Shown in pieces: positions 1-8,766 of a DNA stretch of 64,000 bases. A program made the position numbers and the translations under genes. The stretch spans positions 23,029-87,028 of the forward strand of contig DASPFV010000263.1 of assembly GCA_035620975.1 (NCBI GenBank), given 5' to 3'. This DNA is from DASPFV01 sp035620975 (GTDB taxonomy: Bacteria; Acidobacteriota; Vicinamibacteria; Vicinamibacterales; 2-12-FULL-66-21). Numbering within the stretch: position 1 is the first letter of the stretch; every line of letters starts with the position of its first letter. The notes beneath the pieces were generated by a model. The model made no database searches. It worked only from the letters and a program-made list of their open reading frames with translations, and was not told the DNA's origin.

Positions 1-900
1 CTTCCAGACCACTTCGGCGTTCGCGCGTACCCGGGCTGGATTCGGGTCCGCGTAACCCGCATACCTGGCCGGCGTCTGCCACGCCTTCACGACATCATCG
101 AGCGTCCGGCCCGCCTGCTTGCCTTCCTGCACGGCCGAGACGAAGTCACGGATGAACGCGGCGTACTCCTCGAGATCCGCCTTCGTCGACGGCTTCGCGG
201 CGTGGCCGTTCACGATCGTGTCGACGTTGGCCAGGGCCGCGGCCTTCTCGAGCGTGGCCGCGTACGACAGGCCGCTGCCGCCGTTGTTCAGATCCATGAT
301 CGGCAGGTCCTTCGTCGGGAACACGTCGCCCGCGTGCATCACGCGAAGCGCGGGGAACACGATGAAGGCGTCGCCGCCCGTGTGCGCCGGGCCGAAGTGG
401 TACACGTCCACCTGCCCGGCGCCGCTCCCGATCGAGACGGTGTCCTTGAAGGGGCGCGTGGGGTATCCGCGGCCGCCCGCGTCCTTGAACGGGTTCGGCT
501 GCGGCCCTTTCTGCAGCCCGTACACCGGATTGGCCTGCTCCATGTACGTCTTCGTGTTCTCGTGGGCCACGATCTCGATCCCATCCGGGAACTCGACCTG
601 CCCGTTGGTGTGGTCGAAGTGCGTGTGCGTGTTGATGACCCTGGTCACCGGCCTGTCGGTGATGCGCTTGACCGCCTCGAGCAGCGGCTGTCCCCAGCCG
701 GGGAGCTTCGTATCCACGAGCGTCACGCCGTCGGCGGTGACGAACACGGCAGTGTTCCCGCCCCCGCCGCGCAGCACGTAGAGGTTCTCGGCGAGCTTGT
801 CAGTCTCGATGACCTTCGGCTTCTCCTGGCGGTACGCCGAGAGGGCTGCGCTGAGAAGGCCGACGGTCACGAGCGTGGACAGGAGGACGAAGCGGCGCAT
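1..900 (-). CDS. MBL-fold metallo-hydrolase, exported, C-terminus cut by window edge
   Basis: The frame stays open from the ATG at 898-900 to base 1, giving 300 codons without a stop. Residues 4-22 are hydrophobic and read as a signal peptide. The metallo-beta-lactamase metal site is visible: HTHFDHTN at about 92-99 (the HxHxDH motif), AHTGGD with His173, HAGDVF with Asp192, and NGHA with His233. This ligand set fits a two-metal periplasmic hydrolase of the broad MBL superfamily, in the QuiP/class B-like exported group. The substrate cannot be read from sequence. A purine-rich AGGAGAC sits just upstream of the ATG. It faces the same way as creD, 400 bases away, and is probably its own transcription unit. 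Confidence 0.85.
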   Translation of the reverse strand, partial: MRRFVLLSTLVTVGLLSAALSAYRQEKPKVIETDKLAENLYVLRGGGGNTAVFVTADGVTLVDTKLPGWGQPLLEAVKRITDRPVTRVINTHTHFDHTNGQVEFPDGIEIVAHENTKTYMEQANPVYGLQKGPQPNPFKDAGGRGYPTRPFKDTVSIGSGAGQVDVYHFGPAHTGGDAFIVFPALRVMHAGDVFPTKDLPIMDLNNGGSGLSYAATLEKAAALANVDTIVNGHAAKPSTKADLEEYAAFIRDFVSAVQEGKQAGRTLDDVVKAWQTPARYAGYADPNPARVRANAEVVWK

Positions 901-1299
901 GAGGTCTCCTTCGGGGCGTTCGGGCCCGGATGCCTCACCGGGCTGGCAGCCGTTAGCATACCGCCCGTTCGCGCTCGGGCAGCCTCCTCCGCGGGCCAAC
1001 GAGATTACGGGCTGTGCGGCTTATTTCGCCGTGTGTTCGCCCGGTCTTCGAGTCGGGTCGTCGGACGATTTGCCGCTCGTATCGGAGGGGACTTACTTGA
1101 TGTGCTGCGTCCGGGTGACCCATTCTGCGATCGGGCAGGAGCGCCCCGGAAGGGTGAACGCAGGCCGCCGGTCCCGAGGTTTTCTGGATCGGCTCTTCAG
1201 GCTCCCGTGCGCGGCGCGAGGCCTCACGGTTCTGCCTCTCGTCCGCCAGGTGCACCTGGGGTTCGGTTGACAATCCCCACGGCTGCAGTCTCAGCCGGA
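901..1299. other. Intergenic, no gene recognised
   Basis: About 400 bases between the MBL-fold gene and the 3' end of creD. Short frames exist on both strands but none shows a recognisable domain or good start. Apart from the ribosome binding site at 901-908 for the MBL gene I see nothing. Confidence 0.5.
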
Positions 1300-2613
1300 T
1301 CATTCCTGCGTCCCCAGCTTCAAGTTGTACCAATCCACGCGCCTGGTCATGAACATCACGAGCGCGAGCACGACGAAGAGTCCGATCGAGCCGGCCAGCA
1401 GGGCGTAGTCCTCGAGCCTGAGAAGCAGATAGAGGAAGCCGTACAGCCCGGCGAGCACGCCTCCCATCACCGTTCCGCGCGAGGCGCCGTTGAGCACCCA
1501 CGTCCAGTACCACGACACGAGGCCAATGGTGCCTCCAGCGGCAAGGGCGTAGGCCCGATCGAACCCGATGTGCTCGGCGAGCGACAGCAGCAGGAGATAG
1601 AACAGACAAAGCGCGAATCCGACGAAGGTGTACTGGATCGGGTGGACGAGCGCCCGCCCGGCCACCTCCCACAAGAAGGCCGTGACGAACGTCAGGACGA
1701 TGAACAGCGCCGCGTACTTCACGGCGCGCTCGGTCTGCAGGTAGACATCGACCGGTCGTATGAGCGTGACGCCGAACGTCGTGGTCGAGGCGCGAACGTG
1801 CCCCTCGTTCGCGCTCAGATCCGCGGTCGTCCACTGCGACGGGAACCCGCGGCCGAAGAACGGCACCTGCCACGACGCGGTGAAGCCCGCACCCGTCGAG
1901 GTCCGCTCCCTGGGCCCGCCGACGAAGCTTGGATGCGGCCAGCTCGATGCCAGGGTGACGACCGTCTCGTCTCCGCCAGGCAGGAAGAGCAGCGCCTGCG
2001 TGCCTTTCACATGGATTTCGAATTCGAAAGCGAGTGGATCGGCGTCGGCCGAGATGTCCTGCAGGAAGCCGCGGACGCCGACCGGGAAGATCCCGTTCGG
2101 GGTGACGCCCGGCCGGGCCTGGACGGCGCGCCCATCGATCGCTATGACGATTCCGCGCGCGATGCCTCGCGGATCCGAAATGCCGATGTCGACGGTGGCT
2201 GCGGCCCAGTCAACGATCGTCGGCGACGGCCTCGTCTGCGACAGGTCCGGCTTCGGGAAGCGTCCGGTGACCTTCAGCCTCGCCGTATAGACGACGATCT
2301 CGAAGATGCCGCGCGCGCGGACTTCGGGTTCCACCGTTCCTTCGAAGGCGACCGATTCCGGAAGCAGGAAAAAGCGCTCGGTTTTCTCGTGGGCGACCCC
2401 CTGGGCGTCGCGCCAGGCGTGCCGGTACGGGATAGTCAGTACCGGCCCGGCCAGCGTCTGCGTACCGCCCCACTCCCGCTGAAACGTTTCGGCGGCCTGG
2501 CTGCGCATGGTGGTCCGGTCGTAGACGAGGGCGTAAATCATCAGCAAGGGGACCATCAGCCCGACCATCAGGATGATCATCACGACGAGCCGGGCCATCG
2601 GGGATCTCAGCAT
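1300..2613 (-). CDS. creD: CreD-like inner membrane protein
   Basis: A 437-residue membrane protein of the CreD family, which in Enterobacteria is the effector of the CreBC two-component system and affects envelope integrity. The N-terminal helix (about residues 8-30) is followed by a long periplasmic part that starts with the family features FQREWGGTQTLAGPVL and IPYRH. Five or six hydrophobic helices follow in the C-terminal third. The ATG at 2613 is preferred over an in-frame ATG at 2760 because GGAGGAGAG lies 5 bases upstream and the extra 49 residues are Arg-rich and unlike a leader. It is divergent from a response regulator/kinase pair across 180 bases, matching the cre layout. Its control by that pair is inferred from position. 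Confidence 0.88.
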   Translation of the reverse strand: MLRSPMARLVVMIILMVGLMVPLLMIYALVYDRTTMRSQAAETFQREWGGTQTLAGPVLTIPYRHAWRDAQGVAHEKTERFFLLPESVAFEGTVEPEVRARGIFEIVVYTARLKVTGRFPKPDLSQTRPSPTIVDWAAATVDIGISDPRGIARGIVIAIDGRAVQARPGVTPNGIFPVGVRGFLQDISADADPLAFEFEIHVKGTQALLFLPGGDETVVTLASSWPHPSFVGGPRERTSTGAGFTASWQVPFFGRGFPSQWTTADLSANEGHVRASTTTFGVTLIRPVDVYLQTERAVKYAALFIVLTFVTAFLWEVAGRALVHPIQYTFVGFALCLFYLLLLSLAEHIGFDRAYALAAGGTIGLVSWYWTWVLNGASRGTVMGGVLAGLYGFLYLLLRLEDYALLAGSIGLFVVLALVMFMTRRVDWYNLKLGTQE

Positions 2614-2793
2614 TCGCTCTCCTCCACGGACCGCCGATGCCCGCCGCGTGCTCCGGCGCGCCGGCCCGGCGGGCCACAGCCAGTTTCGGAGGCTGCTCGG
2701 ACGCGCCGATGGCGCGGCGATGATCAAGGGAGGCGGATTGCGGCGAAACGAAGGCAGCACGAATCCGGCGCGGCTGCGTTACAGTTTTTGACC

Positions 2794-3510
2794 ATGGCCG
2801 ACTCCGGCGCGCTCGTCGCCGTCGTCGAAGACGAGGAAACCATCCGCGAGGCGATCTGCTTTGCGCTGAAGCGCGAGGGCTACCGGACCGAGGGGTACGA
2901 CGATGGGGCAGCGGCGTGGGAGAACCTGTCCAGGGCGCTTCCGGATCTGCTGATTCTGGATATCGGTCTGCCGCGGATGGACGGCCTCGAGCTGTGCAGG
3001 CGATTCCGGGCGCAGTCCGAATCGCTGCCGATCATCTTCGTGACCTCCCGGGAGGAGGAGTTCGATCGCGTGCTCGGCCTCGAGATCGGCGCGGACGACT
3101 ATCTGTGCAAGCCGTTCTCGATGCGCGAGCTGATGGCGCGCGTCAAGGTGCTTCTGCGGCGTGCGGCGCTCGCCGCGGGCACGCGGCCTTCCGATGGCGA
3201 TCACCCCATAGCGGTCGGCGATCTCGTCCTTGACCCGCTGCGGCTGTCTGCGGCATGGAAGGGCAGTCCGATCCCGCTCACGGTCACGGAGTTTCTTCTG
3301 CTCCAGTCGCTCGTCCGCCGCCCCGGCGTCGTGAAGAGCCGCGAACAGTTGATGGACGCGGCGTATCCCGATCGTGTCTCGGTCAGCGATCGGACGATCG
3401 ACAGCCACGTGAAGCGGATCCGCCGGAAGTTCCAGGCCGCCGACGCTTCCTTCGATGCCATTGCAGGCGTCTACGGTGCCGGCTATCGGTACGTCCAGCC
3501 CTCCGCATGA
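2794..3510 (+). CDS. OmpR/PhoB-family response regulator (CreB/ChvI-like)
   Basis: 238 residues. The receiver domain has the acidic pair at 13-14, the phospho-acceptor Asp56 in LLILDIGLPRMDG and the conserved Lys in DDYLCKPFS near 106. A winged-helix output domain covers about 140-235, with TEFLLLQSLV and DRTIDSHVKRIRRKF. The last motif is closest to ChvI-type regulators, while the neighbouring creD suggests a CreB role. The start is the ATG at 2794; the long open frame upstream has no RBS or homologous content. Its stop overlaps the kinase start (ATGA at 3507-3510), so the two are translationally coupled. Most likely it controls the divergent creD. Confidence 0.93.
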   Translation: MADSGALVAVVEDEETIREAICFALKREGYRTEGYDDGAAAWENLSRALPDLLILDIGLPRMDGLELCRRFRAQSESLPIIFVTSREEEFDRVLGLEIGADDYLCKPFSMRELMARVKVLLRRAALAAGTRPSDGDHPIAVGDLVLDPLRLSAAWKGSPIPLTVTEFLLLQSLVRRPGVVKSREQLMDAAYPDRVSVSDRTIDSHVKRIRRKFQAADASFDAIAGVYGAGYRYVQPSA

Positions 3511-5060
3511 GGCCTGCATGGCTGCGGCGAATCGGGGTGCGCCTGCGGAGGTCGCGCATCGGTCTACGCGTGCTCGCCTTCAACCTGCTGGTGCTGTTCC
3601 TCCCGGTGGCCGGGATCCTGTATCTCGATCTCTACGAGAGCACGCTGCTGGAGACGCAGGAGCGCGGACTCGTCGAGCAGGCCCGGGTGGTCGCGGGGGC
3701 CCTGAGCGCGTCGGGGCAGCCGATCGCCGATGCCGCGCTGCTGGCGTTTGCAGGTCTCTCCGAGCAGGGGGACTCCAGGATTCGCGTCTACGATCACGAA
3801 GGGCGGCTGGTTGCGGATTCGCGGCGGTTCGCCCCGGCGCGCGCGTTGGACTCGTACGCCGAGGTGCCGCGCGCGCTGCGCGATCGGCTGCTCTACCGGG
3901 TCGGCGCCTGGCTGGTCCGCACGCGGCGGAGCTTGTTCCCGAGCCCTGAGCCAGCCTCCACGCCGGTAGGTGACGTCAGTGTGCCGCCTGAAGTGCGCAC
4001 GGCGCTGCAGGGCCGCTATGGAGCGGCGATGCGGCCCACGCCAGGCCAGCGGTCGATGACGATGTCGAGCGCCGTCCCTGTGCGGCGGGACGGCGCGACG
4101 GCTGGCGCCGTCGTGGTATCGCAGTCCACCTTTCGCATCCTGCAGGGGCTGTACGGCGTACGGCTGCGCATCTTCGAGGTGGTGCTCGCGTCGGTCGCCG
4201 TGGCGGCGCTCCTGAGCGCATTGATGTCGGCCACGATCGTGCGGCCGCTCGTTCGCCTGCAGCACGCCGCCTCGTCGCTCGCCGACCGGCGCACGCCACT
4301 CTCGGGGACATTCACGGCCGTGGACCGGCGCGACGAGATCGGCGATCTCGCGCGGGCGCTCGAGGGACTCGCGCAGCGTCTCGAAGCGCAGATCCAGACG
4401 GCGGAGTCGTTCGCGGCCGATGTGTCCCACGAATTCAAGAACCCGCTCGCCTCGATCAGGACGGCCGCCGAGATGCTCGTCACCGCCGACGACCGGCGGG
4501 ATCGGGAACGTTTCTTCAACCTGTTGAAGAAGGACGTTGGCCGTCTCGAGCGTCTGGTGTCGGCCGTGCGGGAGCTGGCGCGCCTCGACGCGCTCGTGGC
4601 GCACGAAGCGGCCGCGCGGGTGGACCCCGCCGAAATGGTGGCGGAGATTGCCGGGGGCCTCAGGACCGCCGGCGCCGACGTGCGCGTGACGATCGCCGGT
4701 GGGCCGCACTTCGTGCGCGCCTCGCGCGATCGCCTAGCACAAGCCTTCGACAATCTCGTCGAGAATGCCAGGAGCTTTGCCCCGGATGGTCCAATCGAGA
4801 TTGCCGTCGAACGGACCGGCGGCACGTGCCGGGTGCGCGTGGCCGACTCGGGCCCGGGCATTCCCGCCGCCCACCTCGAGCGCGTGTTCGAGCGATTCTT
4901 CACCTACCGTCCAGGCCAGTCGAATTCGCGCGAGCACACCGGTCTCGGCCTGCCGATCGCCCGCACCATCATCGAGGGCTACGGGGGCAGAATTACCGCC
5001 GCCAACAGGCCTCATGGCGGAGCCGAGTTCGTGGTCGAGCTGCCGGCCGACAGTCGATGA
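3507..5060 (+). CDS. Sensor histidine kinase (ChvG/CreC-like)
   Basis: 517 residues. TM1 lies at about 22-43, a periplasmic sensor region at about 45-215, and TM2 at about 222-245. A HAMP-like segment follows (VRPLVRLQHAASSL). The H-box is FAADVSHEFKNPLAS with the phospho-acceptor near His308. The ATPase domain has the N-box (FDNLVENA, near 415), the G1 box DSGPGIP and the G2 box GLGLPIA. The start overlaps the regulator stop by ATGA. The sensor region matches no ligand-binding domain I know, so the signal is unknown. It is convergent with the DUF2490 gene, with about 50 bases between stops and no clear terminator. Confidence 0.93.
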   Translation: MRPAWLRRIGVRLRRSRIGLRVLAFNLLVLFLPVAGILYLDLYESTLLETQERGLVEQARVVAGALSASGQPIADAALLAFAGLSEQGDSRIRVYDHEGRLVADSRRFAPARALDSYAEVPRALRDRLLYRVGAWLVRTRRSLFPSPEPASTPVGDVSVPPEVRTALQGRYGAAMRPTPGQRSMTMSSAVPVRRDGATAGAVVVSQSTFRILQGLYGVRLRIFEVVLASVAVAALLSALMSATIVRPLVRLQHAASSLADRRTPLSGTFTAVDRRDEIGDLARALEGLAQRLEAQIQTAESFAADVSHEFKNPLASIRTAAEMLVTADDRRDRERFFNLLKKDVGRLERLVSAVRELARLDALVAHEAAARVDPAEMVAEIAGGLRTAGADVRVTIAGGPHFVRASRDRLAQAFDNLVENARSFAPDGPIEIAVERTGGTCRVRVADSGPGIPAAHLERVFERFFTYRPGQSNSREHTGLGLPIARTIIEGYGGRITAANRPHGGAEFVVELPADSR

Positions 5061-5109
5061 GCGGCGGCCAATCCTCATGCGCGCGCCTGCCACCGCGGCA
5101 GATCCCAGG

Positions 5110-5865
5110 CTAGAACACCCGCCGGGCGCGCAGGTTGATGATGTGGTCCGACGTCGTGAACCCCTCCTCGGTGGTATCACGCGACCGCGTCCAGATATAG
5201 AGAGCCTCGACCCGCCACGTCGCACTGGGTTGGTGACCGAAGCCGGCGCGAATGCGCTGGCGGTTCGCGAACCGCTCCGCCGGATCGTCCAGCGGGATGA
5301 ACCACTCCCAGTCCGCCATCAGGTAGCGCGCCCCGTCGTCCGAGATCCGCTCGCGGTTCAGCGGCAGGCGCACCTCCAGTCGATTGCGGAAGCGCACGAC
5401 CGCATCCGTCTCGACGTTGCCGGTGTAGAAGAGCGTGCGCTGCTCGAACCGCGCGAGGTTGCGTACGACGATGCGATGGCGGAGGCCGAGCTGGCTGAGC
5501 GGCCCCCGCCGTACGTCGCGCGGTGTGACGTGCAGACGAACGCCGCCCCGGGGCGACAGCTCGAACGAGTTCACGTCGTCTGTCTGGACCGTGTAGCCGG
5601 TGGCCAGTTCGCCGACGAGATCGACGAACGACGAGAGGGTGTACTCGACGGTCGGTGTGAAATCGACGCTCGCCCAGCCCGGCTCCCCCTCGGCCCTGGC
5701 CAGGAGCACCTTCGGCTCGAATTCGAACTCGTACGACAGCCGATTGCTGACCGGGTTGACCGCCGTCAGCGTACCCCACAGCTGGAGGTTGGTCTGCGCT
5801 TCCGATCGCGCGGCGAGAGTGAACAGCAGCGCGGCGATTGTCGCCGCGGCACGCCGGATCCGCAT
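5110..5865 (-). CDS. DUF2490 outer-membrane-like protein
   Basis: 251 residues with a signal peptide (residues 1-24, ending ARSEAQ). Alternating aromatic and charged strands follow (WGTLTAVNPVSNRLSY, YLMADWEWFIPL, RIRAGFGHQ) and a terminal Phe (RARRVF), which suit a small beta-barrel. The pattern matches DUF2490, a family with no settled function. The ATG at 5865 forms a TGATG with the stop of the upstream HupE-like gene; an in-frame ATG at 5883 would overlap more deeply and spoil the signal peptide. It is the last gene of the DUF3604-isomerase-HupE run, so an envelope role with those proteins is inferred. Confidence 0.8.
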   Translation of the reverse strand: MRIRRAAATIAALLFTLAARSEAQTNLQLWGTLTAVNPVSNRLSYEFEFEPKVLLARAEGEPGWASVDFTPTVEYTLSSFVDLVGELATGYTVQTDDVNSFELSPRGGVRLHVTPRDVRRGPLSQLGLRHRIVVRNLARFEQRTLFYTGNVETDAVVRFRNRLEVRLPLNRERISDDGARYLMADWEWFIPLDDPAERFANRQRIRAGFGHQPSATWRVEALYIWTRSRDTTEEGFTTSDHIINLRARRVF

Positions 5866-6413
5866 CAGCCGCGCAGCGCCCATCCGAGCATCAACATGCC
5901 GATGGCGGCAATCCAGCTTCCCGCCACGCGCACCGCCACGCGCGACCAGGGCGCGGTCAGGCCGACGACGTGGGCGGAGGAAAGCGTCATCAGCACGAAC
6001 ACGGTGGCCGCGATGCCGACGAGGGCGACGGGGTCACGCGCGTCGCGCGCGATATCCGCGCCGTTGACCATGCCGTGCAACGCTCCGAGGATCGCCGCCA
6101 ACCCCGCGATCGCCGGGAGGGGCAGGGGCCACCCGAGCGCGATCAGAACGCCAAGGAGGACGAACAGGCCAATGCCGGGGAACGGCAGACTCGCCGGCAC
6201 GGCCGCCCACCATCCAACCGCGCCAAAGGCGAACCAGGTGACGGTGATGACAAGCAACGCTGTTCGCGCGGCGCGCGGTCCGTTCTGCCCGGCAAGAAAC
6301 CCAATCGCCACGATGGGAATCAGATCCTCGAAGGTGACGAAGACGTGCGCGATGCCGTCGTAGATCGGGCCGAGGCCGGATGTGACGAGGTGCGCAAACA
6401 GCGGCGGGCTCAT
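5865..6413 (-). CDS. HupE/UreJ-like polytopic membrane protein (third of three)
   Basis: 182 residues, almost all hydrophobic, with about six helices. The N-terminus carries GLGPIYDGIAHVFVTFEDLIP, which resembles the His/Asp-rich first-helix motif of HupE/UreJ membrane proteins (some are linked to nickel or cobalt). A second His pair is in ALHGMVNG. The ATG at 6413 overlaps the stop of the preceding gene by ATGA. The same frame stays open far upstream, but that part is an Arg-rich shadow of the neighbour. It is the shortest and most diverged of three adjacent HupE-like genes. Metal transport is possible but not shown. Confidence 0.72.
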   Translation of the reverse strand: MSPPLFAHLVTSGLGPIYDGIAHVFVTFEDLIPIVAIGFLAGQNGPRAARTALLVITVTWFAFGAVGWWAAVPASLPFPGIGLFVLLGVLIALGWPLPLPAIAGLAAILGALHGMVNGADIARDARDPVALVGIAATVFVLMTLSSAHVVGLTAPWSRVAVRVAGSWIAAIGMLMLGWALRG

Positions 6414-7000
6414 GCCATCGCCCTCCACAGGAACAGCACGCCGGCGAGCGCCACCGTGGCGCCAGACACCCGCAGTGCGACGCGCCCGGCCGGCCAGCGG
6501 TGCACCAGGCCCACGGCGATGCCGGCGGCGTGCAGGCAACCCGTCGCGATCACGAAGCCGATGCTGTAGCTCAGCCCGTCCTGCCCGGGGGGCAGCTCCG
6601 TTCCGTGCGCGTGTCCATGGAACACCGCGAACATCGATACCAGCGCCGCCGCGACCGCGAGCGGCGGCCGCGCTTCGGCCATCACGACGAGGCCGAGAAG
6701 GATTGCTGACATCGCAATGCCGATCTCGATGCCCGGGAGCGGGACGCCGATGAGGCCGAGTACGCCGCCAGCTGCCATCACCATCGGGAAGGCGACGGGC
6801 AGCAGCCAGATGGCCGGAGCGCCGAGCTGCGCGCCCCACAGGCCGACGGCGACCATCGCGAGCACGTGATCGAGACCGGAAACAGGGTGCTGCAGCCCCG
6901 CGATGAACCCGAGCGCCCGGCCGTCCTTCTCGTGGGCGAACAGGGGAGTGCCTGCCCAGACGACGGCCAGCACGACCAGCGCGGCCTGGCGCAGCCTCAA
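6410..7000 (-). CDS. HupE/UreJ family membrane protein (second of three)
   Basis: 196 residues. A signal peptide (MRLRQAALVVLAVV...LFAHEK) is followed by the family motif HPVSGLDHVLAMVAVGLWG and then five to six helices with FHGHAHG and further conserved His. HupE/UreJ proteins are membrane permease-like proteins from hydrogenase and urease loci; in other contexts the cargo is unknown. I choose a TTG start at 7000: it overlaps the upstream stop by TTGA, GGAG lies about 8 bases upstream, and it gives a clean signal peptide. A longer reading from 7585 is a frame shadow. Neither a hydrogenase nor a urease is encoded nearby. Confidence 0.82.
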   Translation of the reverse strand: MRLRQAALVVLAVVWAGTPLFAHEKDGRALGFIAGLQHPVSGLDHVLAMVAVGLWGAQLGAPAIWLLPVAFPMVMAAGGVLGLIGVPLPGIEIGIAMSAILLGLVVMAEARPPLAVAAALVSMFAVFHGHAHGTELPPGQDGLSYSIGFVIATGCLHAAGIAVGLVHRWPAGRVALRVSGATVALAGVLFLWRAMA

Positions 7001-8007
7001 CGCAGCGCTCCAATCAGGATCAGCGTGCGCTGAATCGTCCAGTAGGCGCCGAGCGAGCCGACGGCATAGGCCGGCAGCGCTTCGACGAGAAGCGGCCACC
7101 GGATCTCGAGCGCGCGGAACGAGCGCTCGAGCAGGACTACCAGCCCCACGAACCCGATCTGGCCGATTTCCACGCCGACGTTGAAGAGCAGCAGCGCCGC
7201 CGGAATCTCCGCCTGGGGCAGGCCCATGGTGGTCAAACCGCTGGCGAAACCGAAACCATGCAGCAGTCCGAACGCGAACGCCACGATCCACGGCCGCCGA
7301 ATGGTCAGGCTCGTCTGGCCGCGCCATCGCTTCACGATCTCCGGTCCGAGGAACAGGATGCTCAGCGCCACCGCGGCGTTGAGCGGCGGCAGCGGCGCGC
7401 TGGCGTAGCCGAGCGTCGCGATCGCCAGCGTGATGCTGTGCGCGACCGTGAACGAGGTGATGGTCTTCACCAGCATCCACCGGCCCTCGACGATCAGCAG
7501 CAGGCCGAGCACGAACAGCAGGTGATCCACACCGAGCAGGATGTGCTCGACGCCCAGGCGGAGGTACGACGCCGCGCGCTGCCACCGCGAGGTTCGAGCG
7601 CCCAGCGCCGCCGAGGGGTGGTTCGGCTTGAGCAGGTGGCTCTCGAGCCGGCCGTCACCGTGGTGCACGCGCACGATCACGTCCGTCACGGTGGTCTCGA
7701 GTCCATCGATCGTGATGGTCTGACCGGCGATGCCGCCGTCGCAGCGCAGCGAGCCGCGGACGACGAGCGCGCCCGGGCTCAGCGCCTGCTCGCCGGAGGT
7801 CGTCAGCCGGCAGCCCGCCGGAACCAGCGGCGCCACGAAGATCTCGACCTCTCCGCCCGATGGCTTCTTCCAGAAGAACGAGTACGTGGAGGCATCGATC
7901 TGCCGCAGCTCGAGGAACCCCGGCCTGGTTTCATGCGCGGCGGCAATCCGGGGGATGGCGATGATCACCCAGATAATCACCGCGCCGCGCATGATCGTCA
8001 CCGTCAC
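6997..8007 (-). CDS. HupE/UreJ-like protein with periplasmic N-terminal domain (first of three)
   Basis: 336 residues. A signal peptide (about 1-24) leads to a soluble domain of about 120 residues that starts AHETRPGFLELRQ. Seven or so helices follow, beginning VEHILLGVDHLLFVLGLL, then SFTVAHSITLA and LLHGFGFASGL. This two-part form with the GxxHxxxGxDH signature is the larger HupE/UreJ subtype. The start is taken as GTG at 8007, which overlaps the isomerase stop by GTGA; the ATG at 7992 is an equal alternative and gives a better signal peptide. It lies between a parvulin-like gene and a second hupE-like gene. Function is unknown; transport or metal handling is an inference. Confidence 0.83.
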   Translation of the reverse strand: MTVTIMRGAVIIWVIIAIPRIAAAHETRPGFLELRQIDASTYSFFWKKPSGGEVEIFVAPLVPAGCRLTTSGEQALSPGALVVRGSLRCDGGIAGQTITIDGLETTVTDVIVRVHHGDGRLESHLLKPNHPSAALGARTSRWQRAASYLRLGVEHILLGVDHLLFVLGLLLIVEGRWMLVKTITSFTVAHSITLAIATLGYASAPLPPLNAAVALSILFLGPEIVKRWRGQTSLTIRRPWIVAFAFGLLHGFGFASGLTTMGLPQAEIPAALLLFNVGVEIGQIGFVGLVVLLERSFRALEIRWPLLVEALPAYAVGSLGAYWTIQRTLILIGALR

Positions 8008-8756
8008 TCCGCCGCCCGCCCGCGCCGCTCGATCACGACCTGGTAGCGCTTCAGCAGCGCCTCGTACGCGGCCTGCAGCTGCTGCTGCCGCCTGGCGGTC
8101 ATCACGTCCCGTTCGACCTGGGGTCGGACGTCCTCGAGCGCGGGCATCCGGCCCTCGTGGCGTTCCTTCACGTAGACTTCATGCAGGCCGTAACCGGATC
8201 GGATCGGCCCGGTCCACCTGCCCGGCTCGATCCGCAGTAACGCGGCGGCGAACTCATCGCCGAACATCCGGGCGACGTCCCCGCGAGAGGTCCGCTGGAC
8301 ATCCTGCGGCAGCAGCCGCGTCTCGCCGCCGGGCATGCGCTGGGCGAACGCGATCTCGGTCTCCTCCCGGTACCGGTCCCCATGCGCATCCAGCCAGGCC
8401 TGCAGCTCGGCGTCGGAGGGAGGCGAGGTGTCGCCCGAGTCTTCGGTGATGAACTCCCACTTCTGCCGGAGCCGGCGGCGCACCACCGTATCATCGCGAT
8501 CCAGCCCGGCAGCGATCGCCTCCCGTGTCGCGATCTCCTCGCGCACGTACTCGTCGATGAGCCCCTTCAGCTCCTCCTCGGTGGGTTCTCGTTGCCAGGT
8601 GCGCGCGAAGCCCGCCGCCATCGCCTCGACCTGCCCCGGCGTGATGACGATACGTCGCGAGGCGGGGCCGGCGCCCCGCCATTCGAAGATGACGAAGAGC
8701 AGCGCGCCGATGGCGAGGAAGTGCACCAGCGGCTCGCGCAACCAGGACGTGCTCAT
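8004..8756 (-). CDS. Parvulin-type peptidyl-prolyl isomerase-like membrane protein
   Basis: 250 residues. One N-terminal membrane helix (about 9-25) anchors a periplasmic part with the SurA/PpiD-like helical arm (EELKGLIDEYVREEIATREAIAAGL). A parvulin-like C-terminal region follows (GDEFAAALLRIEPGRWTGPI, then SGYGLHEVYV). The rotamase core is short and diverged, so it may be chaperone-like rather than an active isomerase. It starts 10 bases after the upstream DUF3604 stop and overlaps the next gene by GTGA. It probably helps fold or present the secreted DUF3604 proteins or their membrane partners; this is inferred from co-location. Confidence 0.82.
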   Translation of the reverse strand: MSTSWLREPLVHFLAIGALLFVIFEWRGAGPASRRIVITPGQVEAMAAGFARTWQREPTEEELKGLIDEYVREEIATREAIAAGLDRDDTVVRRRLRQKWEFITEDSGDTSPPSDAELQAWLDAHGDRYREETEIAFAQRMPGGETRLLPQDVQRTSRGDVARMFGDEFAAALLRIEPGRWTGPIRSGYGLHEVYVKERHEGRMPALEDVRPQVERDVMTARRQQQLQAAYEALLKRYQVVIERRGRAAE

Positions 8757-8766
8757 GTCATGCGGG

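Noticed and set aside
202..2793. Long open plus-strand frame running into the response regulator, as if a 1102-residue protein
   Set aside because: It crosses antisense to the MBL and creD genes, is Arg-rich and has no domains before 2794. High GC keeps the frame open.
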